Source: Bombyx mori
Taxonomy: Eukaryota; Arthropoda; Insecta; Lepidoptera; Bombycidae
DNA: 64,000 nt
Assembly (NCBI RefSeq): GCF_030269925.1
Contig: NC_085135.1
Location: 6,510,753 to 6,574,752 of the forward strand
Direction of reading: 5' to 3'
The notes beneath the pieces are model-generated. The model did not search any database. It was not told the origin of the DNA and saw only the letters and a list, made by a program, of their open reading frames with translations. The position numbers and the translations under genes were made by a program. Position 1 is the first letter of the stretch. Every line of letters starts with the position of its first letter. Positions 39,663-48,822 of this stretch are shown here, one piece after another.

Positions 39663-41291
39663 ATGGACGCTGTATTCGCGGAATTCCTCCGACTTCGCCA
39701 CCCACAGCTCGCCTCAGAGTTTCTGGCCTTCAAGGCCAATCACACTGCGAGCCCTCTCGAGGACTCCGCCGCGCTCGCTGCTCCTGCGTCGCCTGTACCT
39801 GCGTGCAGAGCTTCTGCATTGAGCACCGCAGCCTCTGTCGTGCCTGCCGCTCCCGTGTCGCCTATACTGGCGAGAAAAGCTGCTGCGTCGTCCGCCGTGA
39901 CCATCGTTTCAGCTGAGCGATCATCCGCGGCCTCCGTCGCGCCCTCTAAAACACCTACACTTGCTCGTAGGTCGCCTGCACCCGCCTCCTCGTGCTCCGA
40001 CTCTGACTCGGACATGGAGGTCGACCTCGCCCCCGCCTCATCGACGGATGGGTTCACCCTGGTACAGAAGGGTAAGAAGCGTGCCGCGGAGTCTCGAGCT
40101 CCCGCGGCCGCTAAAATTAGCAAAGCCGTGAACGCGTCGCGCCCCCGCCCTCAGACTCCCGTTGCGCCCCCAGCCCGTGCCACTCCGTCGCCGCGTCCGG
40201 TGGCACAAAATAAAACCCAGACCCCTCCCCCGGTTATCCTTCAGGAGAAGGCAGCTTGGGATCGAGTTTGCCTGGCCCTTAAGGCCAAAAATATAAATTT
40301 CACGAATGCCCGTAACCTCGCGAACGGCATTCAAATTAAGGTTCAAACACCCGACGACCATAGGGCCCTCTCTTCTTACCTCCGTAAGGAACGTATAAGT
40401 TTCCATACTTATACGCTCCAGGAGGAGCGCGAACTCCGCGTTGTAATACGCGGAATCCCTAAAGAGTTAGATGTAGAGCTCGTCAAGGCCGATCTGTTAG
40501 AACAGGGCTTTCCAGTGAATTCTGTGCACCGTATGCACACCGGTCGCGGTAGGGAGCCATATAATATGGTTCTAGTCACCCTCCAGCCTACCCCCGAGGG
40601 TAAGAAAATCTTCAACACACAGACCGTCTGTAGGCTCTCCGGTATCGCCATCGAAGCCCCCCATAAAAAAGGCACTCCTAGCCAGTGCCATAACTGTCAA
40701 TTGTACGGGCACTCTTCCCGTAACTGTCACGCGCGCCCCCGATGTGTTAAGTGTTTGGGCGATCACGCCACGGCCCTCTGCGCTCGCGACCAAAAAACCG
40801 CGACGGAACCGCCTAGCTGCGTCCTGTGTCGAACACAGGGTCACCCCGCGAATTACCGTGGTTGCCCCCGAGCCCCTAAAATAAATCGCCGCGTCGCCCG
40901 CCAAAACCGCCTCCGAACTTCCGGCCCAGACATCAAAGCCTCGGCACCCTCTGCGTCGCAGGCTAAGCCAGCGTTCGTTCCGGCGGCGGTGCCCAGTGTC
41001 TCGGCCTGGGCAAAACCGCTGCCGTACACGAACACGGCTACAACTCCCTCCTCCGCGATTCGTCCCGCCCCCGCGACTCGTCCCTCTCCCGCGACTTGCC
41101 CTCCGACCGCGTCCGAAAATCTCGCTTTAGCGATCGACTTCTTTCAGTCGATCAACTTTGAGCGCGTTAACGCTTTGGGCGACGCCATTCGCGCTGCCTC
41201 CACTGCACAACACTTTATCGCCGTTGTGCAGGAATACGCCGACGTATACGCGTCATTAAATACGTACGTCCTCCCCTCACTCCGCCGGTAA
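39663..41291 (+). CDS. Family A ORF1 (copy A3)
   Basis: 542 codons from MDAVFAEFLRLRHPQL. The Ala/Pro tract contains two extra residues (TPTLARRSP) relative to other copies. The central domain differs at several positions, for example LEQGFPVNSVHRM and IAIEAPHKKG. All three knuckles are complete (CHNC, CVKC, CVLC). The stop/start arrangement TAA-TCA-ATG leads into ORF2. Confidence 0.91.
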   Translation: MDAVFAEFLRLRHPQLASEFLAFKANHTASPLEDSAALAAPASPVPACRASALSTAASVVPAAPVSPILARKAAASSAVTIVSAERSSAASVAPSKTPTLARRSPAPASSCSDSDSDMEVDLAPASSTDGFTLVQKGKKRAAESRAPAAAKISKAVNASRPRPQTPVAPPARATPSPRPVAQNKTQTPPPVILQEKAAWDRVCLALKAKNINFTNARNLANGIQIKVQTPDDHRALSSYLRKERISFHTYTLQEERELRVVIRGIPKELDVELVKADLLEQGFPVNSVHRMHTGRGREPYNMVLVTLQPTPEGKKIFNTQTVCRLSGIAIEAPHKKGTPSQCHNCQLYGHSSRNCHARPRCVKCLGDHATALCARDQKTATEPPSCVLCRTQGHPANYRGCPRAPKINRRVARQNRLRTSGPDIKASAPSASQAKPAFVPAAVPSVSAWAKPLPYTNTATTPSSAIRPAPATRPSPATCPPTASENLALAIDFFQSINFERVNALGDAIRAASTAQHFIAVVQEYADVYASLNTYVLPSLRR

Positions 41292-41294
41292 TCA

Positions 41295-44177
41295 ATGGCG
41301 TATATAAGTAGAATAAAGCCCATATCCGTAACGATAGGATTTTTTAACGCTTACGGTCTCGCAAATCAACGTGATCAGGTTTCTGACTTTTTGCGTGACC
41401 ATCAAATTGATATATTTTTAGTGCAGGAGACCCTACTTAAGCCCGCACGTCGTGACCCTAAAATCGCGAACTATAACATGGTCAGGAACGACAGGCTCTC
41501 TGCCCGTGGTGGTGGTACCGTCATTTACTATAGAAGAGCCCTGCATTGCGTCCCGCTCGATCCTCCCGCGCTCGCTAATATCGAAGCATCAGTGTGCCGA
41601 ATCTCACTGACGGGACACGCGCCGATCGTTATCGCGTCCGTTTATCTTCCACCGGATAAGATCGTTCTAAGCAGTGATATCGAGGCGCTGCTCGGTATGG
41701 GGAGCTCTGTCATTCTGGCGGGCGACCTAAATTGTAAACACATCAGGTGGAACTCACACACCACAACCCCGAATGGCAGGCGGCTTGACGCGTTAGTCGA
41801 TGATCTCGCCTTCGATATCGTCGCTCCGCTAACCCCGACTCACTACCCGCTAAATATCGCGCATCGCCCGGATATACTCGACATAGCGCTATTAAAAAAC
41901 GTAACTCTGCGCTTACACTCGATCGAAGTAGTTTCAGAGTTAGATTCAGACCACCGTCCCGTCGTTATGAAGCTCGGTCGCGCTCCCGATTCCGTTCCCG
42001 TCACGAGGACTATGGTGGATTGGCACACGCTGGGCATCAGCCTGGCTGAATCTGATCCACCATCGCTCCCGTTTAACCCGGACTCTATCCCGTCTCCTCA
42101 GGATACCGCTGAAGCCATAAACATCTTAACGTCACACATCACCTCGACATTAGATAGGTCATCGAAACAAGTTGTAGCGGAGGACTTCCTTCACCGCTTC
42201 AAATTGTCCGACGATATTAGGGAACTCCTTAGAGCTAAGAACGCCTCGATACGCGCCTACGACAGGTATCCTACCGCGGAAAATCGTATTCGAATGCGTG
42301 CCCTACAACGCGACGTAAAGTCTCGCATCGCCGAAGTCCGAGATGCCAGATGGTCTGATTTCTTAGAAGGACTCGCGCCCTCCCAAAGGTCTTACTACCG
42401 CTTAGCTCGTACTCTCAAATCAGATACGGTAGTAACTATGCCCCCCCTCGTAGGCCCCTCAGGCCGACTCGCGGCGTTCGATGATGACGAAAAAGCAGAG
42501 CTGCTGGCCGATACATTGCAAACCCAGTGCACGCCCAGCACTCAATCCGTGGACCCTGTTCATGTAGAATTAGTAGACAGTGAGGTAGAACGCAGAGCCT
42601 CCTTGCCACCATCGGATGCGTTACCACCCGTCACCCCGATAGAAGTTAAAGACTTGATCAAAGACCTACGTCCTCGCAAGGTTCCCGGTTCCGACGGTAT
42701 ATCTAACCGCGTTATTAAACTTCTACCCGTCCAACTCATCGTGATGTTGGCATCTATTTTCAATGCCGCTATGGCGAACTGTATCTTTCCCGCGGTGTGG
42801 AAAGAAGCAGACGTTATCGGCATACATAAACCCGGTAAACCAAAAAATCATCCGACGAGCTACCGCCCGATTAGCCTCCTCATGTCTCTAGGCAAACTGT
42901 ATGAGCGTCTGCTCTACAAACGCCTCAGAGACTTCGTCTCATCCAAGGGCATTCTCATCGATGAACAATTCGGATTCCGTACAAATCACTCATGCGTTCA
43001 ACAGGTGCACCGCCTCACGGAGCACATTCTTGTGGGGCTTAATCGACCAAAACCGTTATACACGGGAGCTCTCTTCTTCGACGTCGCAAAAGCGTTCGAC
43101 AAAGTCTGGCACAATGGTTTGATTTTCAAACTATTCAACATGGGCGTGCCGGATAGTCTCGTGCTCATCATACGGGACTTCTTGTCGAACCGCTCTTTTC
43201 GATATCGAGTCGAGGGAACCCGCTCCTCCCCACAACCTCTCACAGCTAGAGTCCCGCAAGGCTCTGTCCTCTCACCCCTCCTATTTAGCTTATTCGTCAA
43301 CGATATTCCCCGGTCGCCGCCGACCCATTTAGCTTTATTCGCCGACGACGCGACTGTCTACTATTCTAGTAGAAATAAGTCCCTAATCGCGAAGAAGCTT
43401 CAGAGCGCAGCCCTAGCCCTAGGACAGTGGTTCCGAAAATGGCGCATAGACATCAACCCAGCGAAAAGTACTGCGGTGCTATTTCAGAGGGGAAGCTCCA
43501 CACGGATTTCCTCCCGGATTAGGAGGAGGAATCTCACACCCCCGATTACTCTCTTTAGACAACCCATACCCTGGGCCAGGAAGGTCAAGTACCTGGGCGT
43601 TACCCTGGATGCATCGATGACATTCCGCCCGCATATAAAATCAGTCCGTGACCGTGCCGCGTTTATTCTCGGTAGACTCTACCCCATGATCTGTAAGCGG
43701 AGTAAAATGTCCCTTCGGAACAAGGTGACACTTTACAAAACTTGCATAAGGCCCGTCATGACTTACGCGAGTGTGGTGTTCGCTCACGCGGCCCGCACAC
43801 ACATAGACACCCTCCAATCCCTACAATTCCGCTTTTGCAGGTTAGCTGTCGGGGCTCCGTGGTTCGTGAGGAACGTTGACCTACACGACGACCTGGGCCT
43901 CGAATCAATTCGGAAATACATGAAGTCAGCGTCGGAACGATACTTCGATAAGGCTATGCGTCATGATAATCGCCTTATCGTTGCCGCCGCTGACTACTCC
44001 CCGAATCCTGATCATGCAGGAGCCAGTCACCGTCGACGCCCTAGACACGTCCTTACGGATCCATCAGATCCAATAACCTTTGCATTAGATGCCTTCAGCT
44101 CTAATACTAGGGGCAGGCTTAGGGACCCCGGTAACCGTACTCGTCGAACTCGACAAAGAGGTCGACGTGCAACCTAA
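41295..44177 (+). CDS. Family A ORF2 (copy A3), open but with altered RT motif
   Basis: 960 aa and uninterrupted. Endonuclease motifs are kept. Within the reverse transcriptase three unusual changes are seen against A1, A2 and A4: RKVPGSDG for RKAPGSDG, LTARVPQGS for LTAGVPQGS, and FADDATVYY for FADDTTVYY. The G before VPQG is highly conserved in this motif in LINEs, so the R may weaken or abolish activity even though the gene looks intact. Confidence 0.92.
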   Translation: MAYISRIKPISVTIGFFNAYGLANQRDQVSDFLRDHQIDIFLVQETLLKPARRDPKIANYNMVRNDRLSARGGGTVIYYRRALHCVPLDPPALANIEASVCRISLTGHAPIVIASVYLPPDKIVLSSDIEALLGMGSSVILAGDLNCKHIRWNSHTTTPNGRRLDALVDDLAFDIVAPLTPTHYPLNIAHRPDILDIALLKNVTLRLHSIEVVSELDSDHRPVVMKLGRAPDSVPVTRTMVDWHTLGISLAESDPPSLPFNPDSIPSPQDTAEAINILTSHITSTLDRSSKQVVAEDFLHRFKLSDDIRELLRAKNASIRAYDRYPTAENRIRMRALQRDVKSRIAEVRDARWSDFLEGLAPSQRSYYRLARTLKSDTVVTMPPLVGPSGRLAAFDDDEKAELLADTLQTQCTPSTQSVDPVHVELVDSEVERRASLPPSDALPPVTPIEVKDLIKDLRPRKVPGSDGISNRVIKLLPVQLIVMLASIFNAAMANCIFPAVWKEADVIGIHKPGKPKNHPTSYRPISLLMSLGKLYERLLYKRLRDFVSSKGILIDEQFGFRTNHSCVQQVHRLTEHILVGLNRPKPLYTGALFFDVAKAFDKVWHNGLIFKLFNMGVPDSLVLIIRDFLSNRSFRYRVEGTRSSPQPLTARVPQGSVLSPLLFSLFVNDIPRSPPTHLALFADDATVYYSSRNKSLIAKKLQSAALALGQWFRKWRIDINPAKSTAVLFQRGSSTRISSRIRRRNLTPPITLFRQPIPWARKVKYLGVTLDASMTFRPHIKSVRDRAAFILGRLYPMICKRSKMSLRNKVTLYKTCIRPVMTYASVVFAHAARTHIDTLQSLQFRFCRLAVGAPWFVRNVDLHDDLGLESIRKYMKSASERYFDKAMRHDNRLIVAAADYSPNPDHAGASHRRRPRHVLTDPSDPITFALDAFSSNTRGRLRDPGNRTRRTRQRGRRAT

Positions 44178-44420
44178 CCCATGCATCAGCCCGCTGAGTT
44201 TCTCGCCGGATCTTCTCAGCGGGTCGCGATTTCGATCCGGTAGTAGATTCATTCGCGAAACAATTGCTCTTGAGTTGTTAGGTCTCCTTCGGAGGCGCTC
44301 GGGCAGTTGTTAGCAAATCCCACCCCTCTTGGCTGAGCCTTTGCTCGCCCACCTGTCCTGGTGAAACTGGAAAGGCCTTCGGGCCACCAGTAAACTTACA
44401 ATCATACAAAAAAAAAAAAA

Positions 44421-47033
44421 CCTTTAATTTCCGTTGCAAAAACGTGGTTTATGTAAATAGGGCTCTTGTTGCCCTGTCTGTCCTTATTGGTTGCTTCGAC
44501 AAATACTTTAAAGTCAGCATTAGCAGAGTTCTCCGGATAAAGTCTTTTATAAATAAATTAGCCTTTATTGCTGTTAGAGCTTAACTTATTTAACTAAATA
44601 TAAAATGATAACAATAGAGGTAAGAAAACTATAAAATTAACTTATACTAAAACATATCTCGGCATTCGGCTTATCTCTCCTCTTAACAGCTTGTCTTTCG
44701 ACAAAGGCCTCCTCTAAGGATTTCCATTTGCTTCTGTCCTTTGCTGTACGTAACCATTCTGGCCCAGCTACTTGCTTCAAGTCGTCTTCCCATCGCTTCG
44801 GCTGTCTTCCTCTGATTCTTTTGTTTTCTCTAGGGTACCATTCCGTTATTATTCTGGTCCATTTTTCTTTCTTTTTTCTCATCATATGTCCCGTCCAGCG
44901 CCATTTTAATTTTCTGCATATTGATTGAACTTTTCCAAATTTAGTCTCTCCTTTGATCTTTTTTAGTTCTATTTTATCCCTTCTTCTTACTCCCAATACG
45001 CTTCTCTCTATCCCATTCTGACATATATTCAATTTATTTTGTTGTTTTTCAGTTAAGGCCCATGTCTGGCATCCGTATGTAAGACATGGCAGTATGCAAA
45101 CATTGAAGACTTTTCGTTTCTCCGCCATAGGCATTTCCTTATTTTTCATTACTTCACTCAATGACCAAAATTTCTTCCAAGTGTTTGCTATTCTTCTTTC
45201 TATTTCTTTCTGCATGCTCTCTGTCGGTGATACTAATTGGCCCAGATAAACGTATTCACTTACGTATTCTAACTCTTGATTGTTAACTGCAATAGCGTTT
45301 TTTTGTGAGGAATTGCTCATTACTTTTGTCTTTGTTATATTCATAGTAAGCCCTGCATTTGCACTTTCATCTGCTAATTGTTGTAGCATTCTTTCCAAAA
45401 TCATCGGGCATTCGGAGAAAAGTATTAAATCATCAGCGAATCTCAAATGACTGAGTTTGTCTCCGTTCACGTTAAGTCCGAAATTATCCCAATCCAGTTT
45501 CCTAAAGATCAACTCCAACACTGCTGAGAATATTTTCGGCGAAATAGGATCACCTTGACGGACGCCTCTTTCTATTGGGAACTCTTCACCTAATTTTTCA
45601 AGTTTTATTTGTGCTGTGCTTTTCCCATAAATATTTTTTAGGATACGTATGTACTTTTTATGGACCCCTTGTTGTTCTAATGATTCCCATATGTAGTGGT
45701 GTTCCAAGGAATCAAACGCCTTGTTGAAATCTACAAAACCCAAATAATATGTTTTGTTGTATTCTCTATATTTCTGAAGTATCTGGCGTAGGACGTGTAT
45801 GTGGTCAATGGTCGAGAAATTGCTCCTAAATCCAGCTTGCTCTTTTGGCTGGTTTTCGTCAAGGGTAATAGTTAGTCTAAACAATAGTATTTTAGAAAAG
45901 ATCTTGTATATATTAGACATTAAGCTTATTGGCCTATAATTGTTAATGTCTCTTTTGTCTCCTTTTTTGTGCAACAAAACTATCACTGATCTCACCCAGT
46001 CTTCTGGGATGACTTCTGCTGTTATAATTTCGTTAAACAAATTGCTTAGTTTAGGGACTATTGCCGGCATGAATGTTTTGAGAAGTTCATTGGTAATTTG
46101 ATCAAGACCGGGCGCTTTTCCTAACTTCTGCGTAGTGATAGCTCTTTCTGTTTCTTCTTTTAGAATAGGTGGTATAGGTTCAGTATCTTGCATGTCTTCT
46201 GTCGTAGTCGTGGCAGGTTTTTTATTTTTGCTTGTGTACAACTCCTTATAGTATTGCGTAGCAATATTTAATATTTCTGATCTTTTTGTAGTACTTCTTC
46301 CTTGTCTGTCCTTAATATTTGGCATCCAATTCTTTTTCGATTCTAGTTCTTTAAACGCTTTCTTCACTCCGCCTGTTTTCTTAATATGATATTGGAAAGT
46401 ATTTGCCCTTTTTTGTTTTCTGTCTTTCCTGATATTTTTGTTGATATTTTTACTTATTTCTGCGATCTCTTTTCGTGTTTCTTTGTCTTTATTGCCTTGT
46501 AAAAGCAATTTTCTTTCTTTAAGTAATATAATAGTTTCGGTAGATAGTATGGATTTATTATTTGTAGACACTTTTCGAGCAACAGTTTTGAGAGTATTTA
46601 CAAAATAGCAGTATGTCGCCTCAATTGTTTTATTGTATTCCTTTTGTTCTCTTCTCTCTAGAAATTCTTTTAAATTGTTCATTATCTCTAAGTTATTTTT
46701 AATGTCCACATAGGGAGTCAATCCAGTTTGCAGCCTTCGACTTTTCTTTGTATGTGACGCTCGTAACGTTGCACGTATCATTTTATGGTCCGAATTAAAA
46801 TTTAAATTATGTAAAACTGATAGATCTTTAAAAACTTTTGGTTTATTGGTCATAATGTAGTCGATTTCATTTTTAAAGAGTCCATTTGGGGAGGTCCACG
46901 TCCATTTCTTATTCTTTTTCTTTTTAAAGAAACTATTCAAGATACTTAGTTTGTTTTCTAAACCGAAGTTAACCAAATGTTGTCCGTTTTTGCTCCTATT
47001 GCCATTGCCATATCTTCCTAAAATCCTTAGCAG
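44421..47033 (-). mobile_element. RTE-clade LINE E, 5'-truncated
   Basis: Minus-strand element. The coding part runs from about 47033 to 44637; the 3' UTR (44421-44636) is AT-rich and ends at the poly(A) of A3. It is cut at 47033 inside the endonuclease, where the R1-clade copy C2 starts. Confidence 0.85.
44637..47033 (-). CDS. RTE endonuclease (partial) and reverse transcriptase
   Basis: The frame is open from the junction near 47033 to TAA at 44637; the first visible residues are ILGRYGNGNRSKNGQHLVNFG, the C-terminal part of the endonuclease, followed by KNEIDYIMTNKPK and NSDHKMIRATL. The reverse transcriptase has KAPGLDQITNELL, NNYRPISLMSNIYK, LGFVDFNKAFDSLEH, RGVRQGDPISPKIF and catalytic LRFADDLILFS. 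The C-terminal tail WTGHMMRKKKEKW and GRQPKRWEDDLKQ is typical of RTE. About 800 codons are uninterrupted. The gene lacks its start because of the truncation, so no protein start can be proposed. Confidence 0.88.
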   Translation of the reverse strand: MLRILGRYGNGNRSKNGQHLVNFGLENKLSILNSFFKKKKNKKWTWTSPNGLFKNEIDYIMTNKPKVFKDLSVLHNLNFNSDHKMIRATLRASHTKKSRRLQTGLTPYVDIKNNLEIMNNLKEFLERREQKEYNKTIEATYCYFVNTLKTVARKVSTNNKSILSTETIILLKERKLLLQGNKDKETRKEIAEISKNINKNIRKDRKQKRANTFQYHIKKTGGVKKAFKELESKKNWMPNIKDRQGRSTTKRSEILNIATQYYKELYTSKNKKPATTTTEDMQDTEPIPPILKEETERAITTQKLGKAPGLDQITNELLKTFMPAIVPKLSNLFNEIITAEVIPEDWVRSVIVLLHKKGDKRDINNYRPISLMSNIYKIFSKILLFRLTITLDENQPKEQAGFRSNFSTIDHIHVLRQILQKYREYNKTYYLGFVDFNKAFDSLEHHYIWESLEQQGVHKKYIRILKNIYGKSTAQIKLEKLGEEFPIERGVRQGDPISPKIFSAVLELIFRKLDWDNFGLNVNGDKLSHLRFADDLILFSECPMILERMLQQLADESANAGLTMNITKTKVMSNSSQKNAIAVNNQELEYVSEYVYLGQLVSPTESMQKEIERRIANTWKKFWSLSEVMKNKEMPMAEKRKVFNVCILPCLTYGCQTWALTEKQQNKLNICQNGIERSVLGVRRRDKIELKKIKGETKFGKVQSICRKLKWRWTGHMMRKKKEKWTRIITEWYPRENKRIRGRQPKRWEDDLKQVAGPEWLRTAKDRSKWKSLEEAFVERQAVKRRDKPNAEICFSIS

Positions 47034-47154
47034 CCCCAGAACGGGGAGAATGCTAGTGGAGTGAAGGGGACGGTGTTAGTTTGTAGAACCGATCGGTACC
47101 TTGGTGCCGTGAAGTTCATGCTTCGGTCCTAATAACCGCAAGGTTGGTGGGACC

Positions 47155-47592
47155 ATGGGAGGTGGTGGGAATGTCCCTCCTCCGCCCGAAGCAGAAGGCC
47201 TCACTGAGGTCGAGGAGCTGAGGCGGCAGCTCCTCATACAGGAGGCGCGCAGCTCCAAGGTGGAGCGCGCGAGACCGCCCCTCGCTCACGAGGCTAAGGG
47301 AAGCGCGCCTGTGCCGGCACCCCGCAGGAGTGTGCAGCCCGCTGCCAAAACATACAGCGGGAAGAAGAAGGTTACACCCGCGCGAGCTCCCGCTGCGGCT
47401 GCACCTAAGCCCGCGGCTGCGGGGGCGCCGGCACCCACGGCCCCTGCATCTAAACCGGTGTCCGCTCCTGCCCCGTCCCAGCCTGCGAAGGCGGGGCCCG
47501 GCAGGAGCCGGACCAAGAAGAAGGGGGGCGTCAACGCCGCCAAACCGGCCCCGACCCCCCAGCCCCGCCCACTGCCACCTGCCCCGGCCAAT
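47155..47592 (+). pseudogene. R1-clade ORF1 N-terminal part (copy C2)
   Basis: ATG at 47155 begins MGGGGNVPPPPEAEGLTEV. A short leucine/glutamate-rich segment (EELRRQLLIQEA) is followed by a strongly Ala/Pro/Lys-rich tract. This matches the disordered N-terminus of R1-type ORF1 proteins. The frame is cut at about 47592 by an inverted piece of the element's 3' end, which supplies a spurious stop (EECW). Confidence 0.75.
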
Positions 47593-48302
47593 ATGGAAGA
47601 GTGCTGGTAGCGCGCCGCGCGGCCTCACCCCCTCAGGTCGCCCCTTGACCTTCACCGGGGGGAGTTCGCCTCTTACAGGGGCCGAAGTCGGACAAAAGCC
47701 CTTCTGCGGCCCCCGGCTCGGCGGCGACGGATAGGTGCGGAGAGGGATGAGCTCTCCCTCTCTCGTTCCGCCGCCTCCTTCTGCAAGATGGTGCACTCAC
47801 AGAAGTCGAGCATCGCCTTCCAGGACTCATCGCTGCCGAGCATCGTAGCCACGACAGTCGGCAGCGACAAGTCCGGCAGTTCTTTTTATTTATTTTACCC
47901 TTCCTCCTCTTGGATGAGAAAGAGGTAAAATGACATGCTGGGCCACCAACCCGGTGGTTGGCCCGCCGCTTCTCCGCGTCGCACAATACACAGTGTGGCA
48001 TGGCGGCAGTGCAGGAAGCAGCCTTGTGCCCAGATTGGCCGCACCGGAAACATAGTCCGCTGCGGTCAACAGCTGACGAGCACTTGGCGAGGCCGTGCCC
48101 GGTGCCGAAACATCGAAGGCATCGCCATGGTCGAGCTTCCTGCAACTGCACGTGGGCAATGACCCACCCCACGCGTAGCCTACCGGGCGTGTCAGCGGGC
48201 TTTCCCTGTGCAGGCGTAGCCAGTAGAGTGGCTGTCTGTACGGGGCACCGCGCCCATACAGAGCGAGTTCCGGAATATGTACTCCGAAGCTCCCCCACCT
48301 TG
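47593..48302 (-). pseudogene. Inverted block: ORF1 zinc knuckles joined to ORF2 C-terminus and 3' UTR
   Basis: On the minus strand: about 48302-47933 encodes ORF1 C-terminus with three clusters (CLRCFGTGHGLAKC, CFRCGQSGHKAASC, CVLCDAEKRRANH). Then comes an unassigned 50-bp patch (47881-47932) containing attttacc and ggtaaaat as an inverted pair. Then 47875-47593 encodes the ORF2 C-terminus (VVATMLGSDESWKAMLDFCE) and the start of the 3' UTR. Endonuclease and most of the reverse transcriptase are absent between them. It reads as an internally deleted copy in reverse orientation. Confidence 0.8.
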
Positions 48303-48791
48303 ACTCCTGGAGTCGCTCGACGAAGATCCCTGGGGGTGCCCATACAAGATGGTTCGCAGGAAACTGCAGCCGTGGGCGCTCCCGGTGACCGAGCGGCTCC
48401 AGCCTCGGCAGCTGCGGGAAATAGTTTCCGCGCTTTTCCCGCCGGCAGCGGGGGGGGACTTTGACCCCCCCAGATGGACACCACGTGGGGCACGCCGCCG
48501 CGTCCCCCGAGCGTTCCTGCTGCCGAGGAGCCCCCTCCCCCTATCACGGGGGCGGAGATCCATGCGGCCGTGTCCAGAATGAGAGCGAAGGACGCGGCCC
48601 CCGGCCCTGACGGCGTTCACGGCCGGGTCTGGAGCTTGGCCTTCGAGGCCCTAGGGGACCGGCTCGGGGGGCTTTTCGAAGCGTGCCTCGAGTCGGGACG
48701 GTTCCCGTCGAAATGGAAGACGGGCAGACTGGTCCTTCTGCGGAAGGACGGGCGCCCCGCGGACTCACCCGCGGGCTATCGCCCCATCGTG

Positions 48792-48822
<31 letters not shown>

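Larger units (their letters stand above)
39261..44420 (+). mobile_element. Full-length Jockey-clade LINE, family A copy A3
   Basis: About 5.16 kb with the usual 5' end, repeated 5' UTR, ORF1 39663-41291, ORF2 41295-44177, 3' UTR with GGCC-TTCG-GGCC at 44374-44385, and 13 A at 44408-44420. The left flank is the I-clade fragment and the right flank is the 3' end of RTE element E. I see no clear target duplication. Confidence 0.92.

Noticed and set aside
47633..48547. 304-codon minus ORF with zinc knuckles
   Set aside because: Only its middle is genuine ORF1 sequence; the ends are antisense ORF2 and a foreign patch joined by rearrangement.
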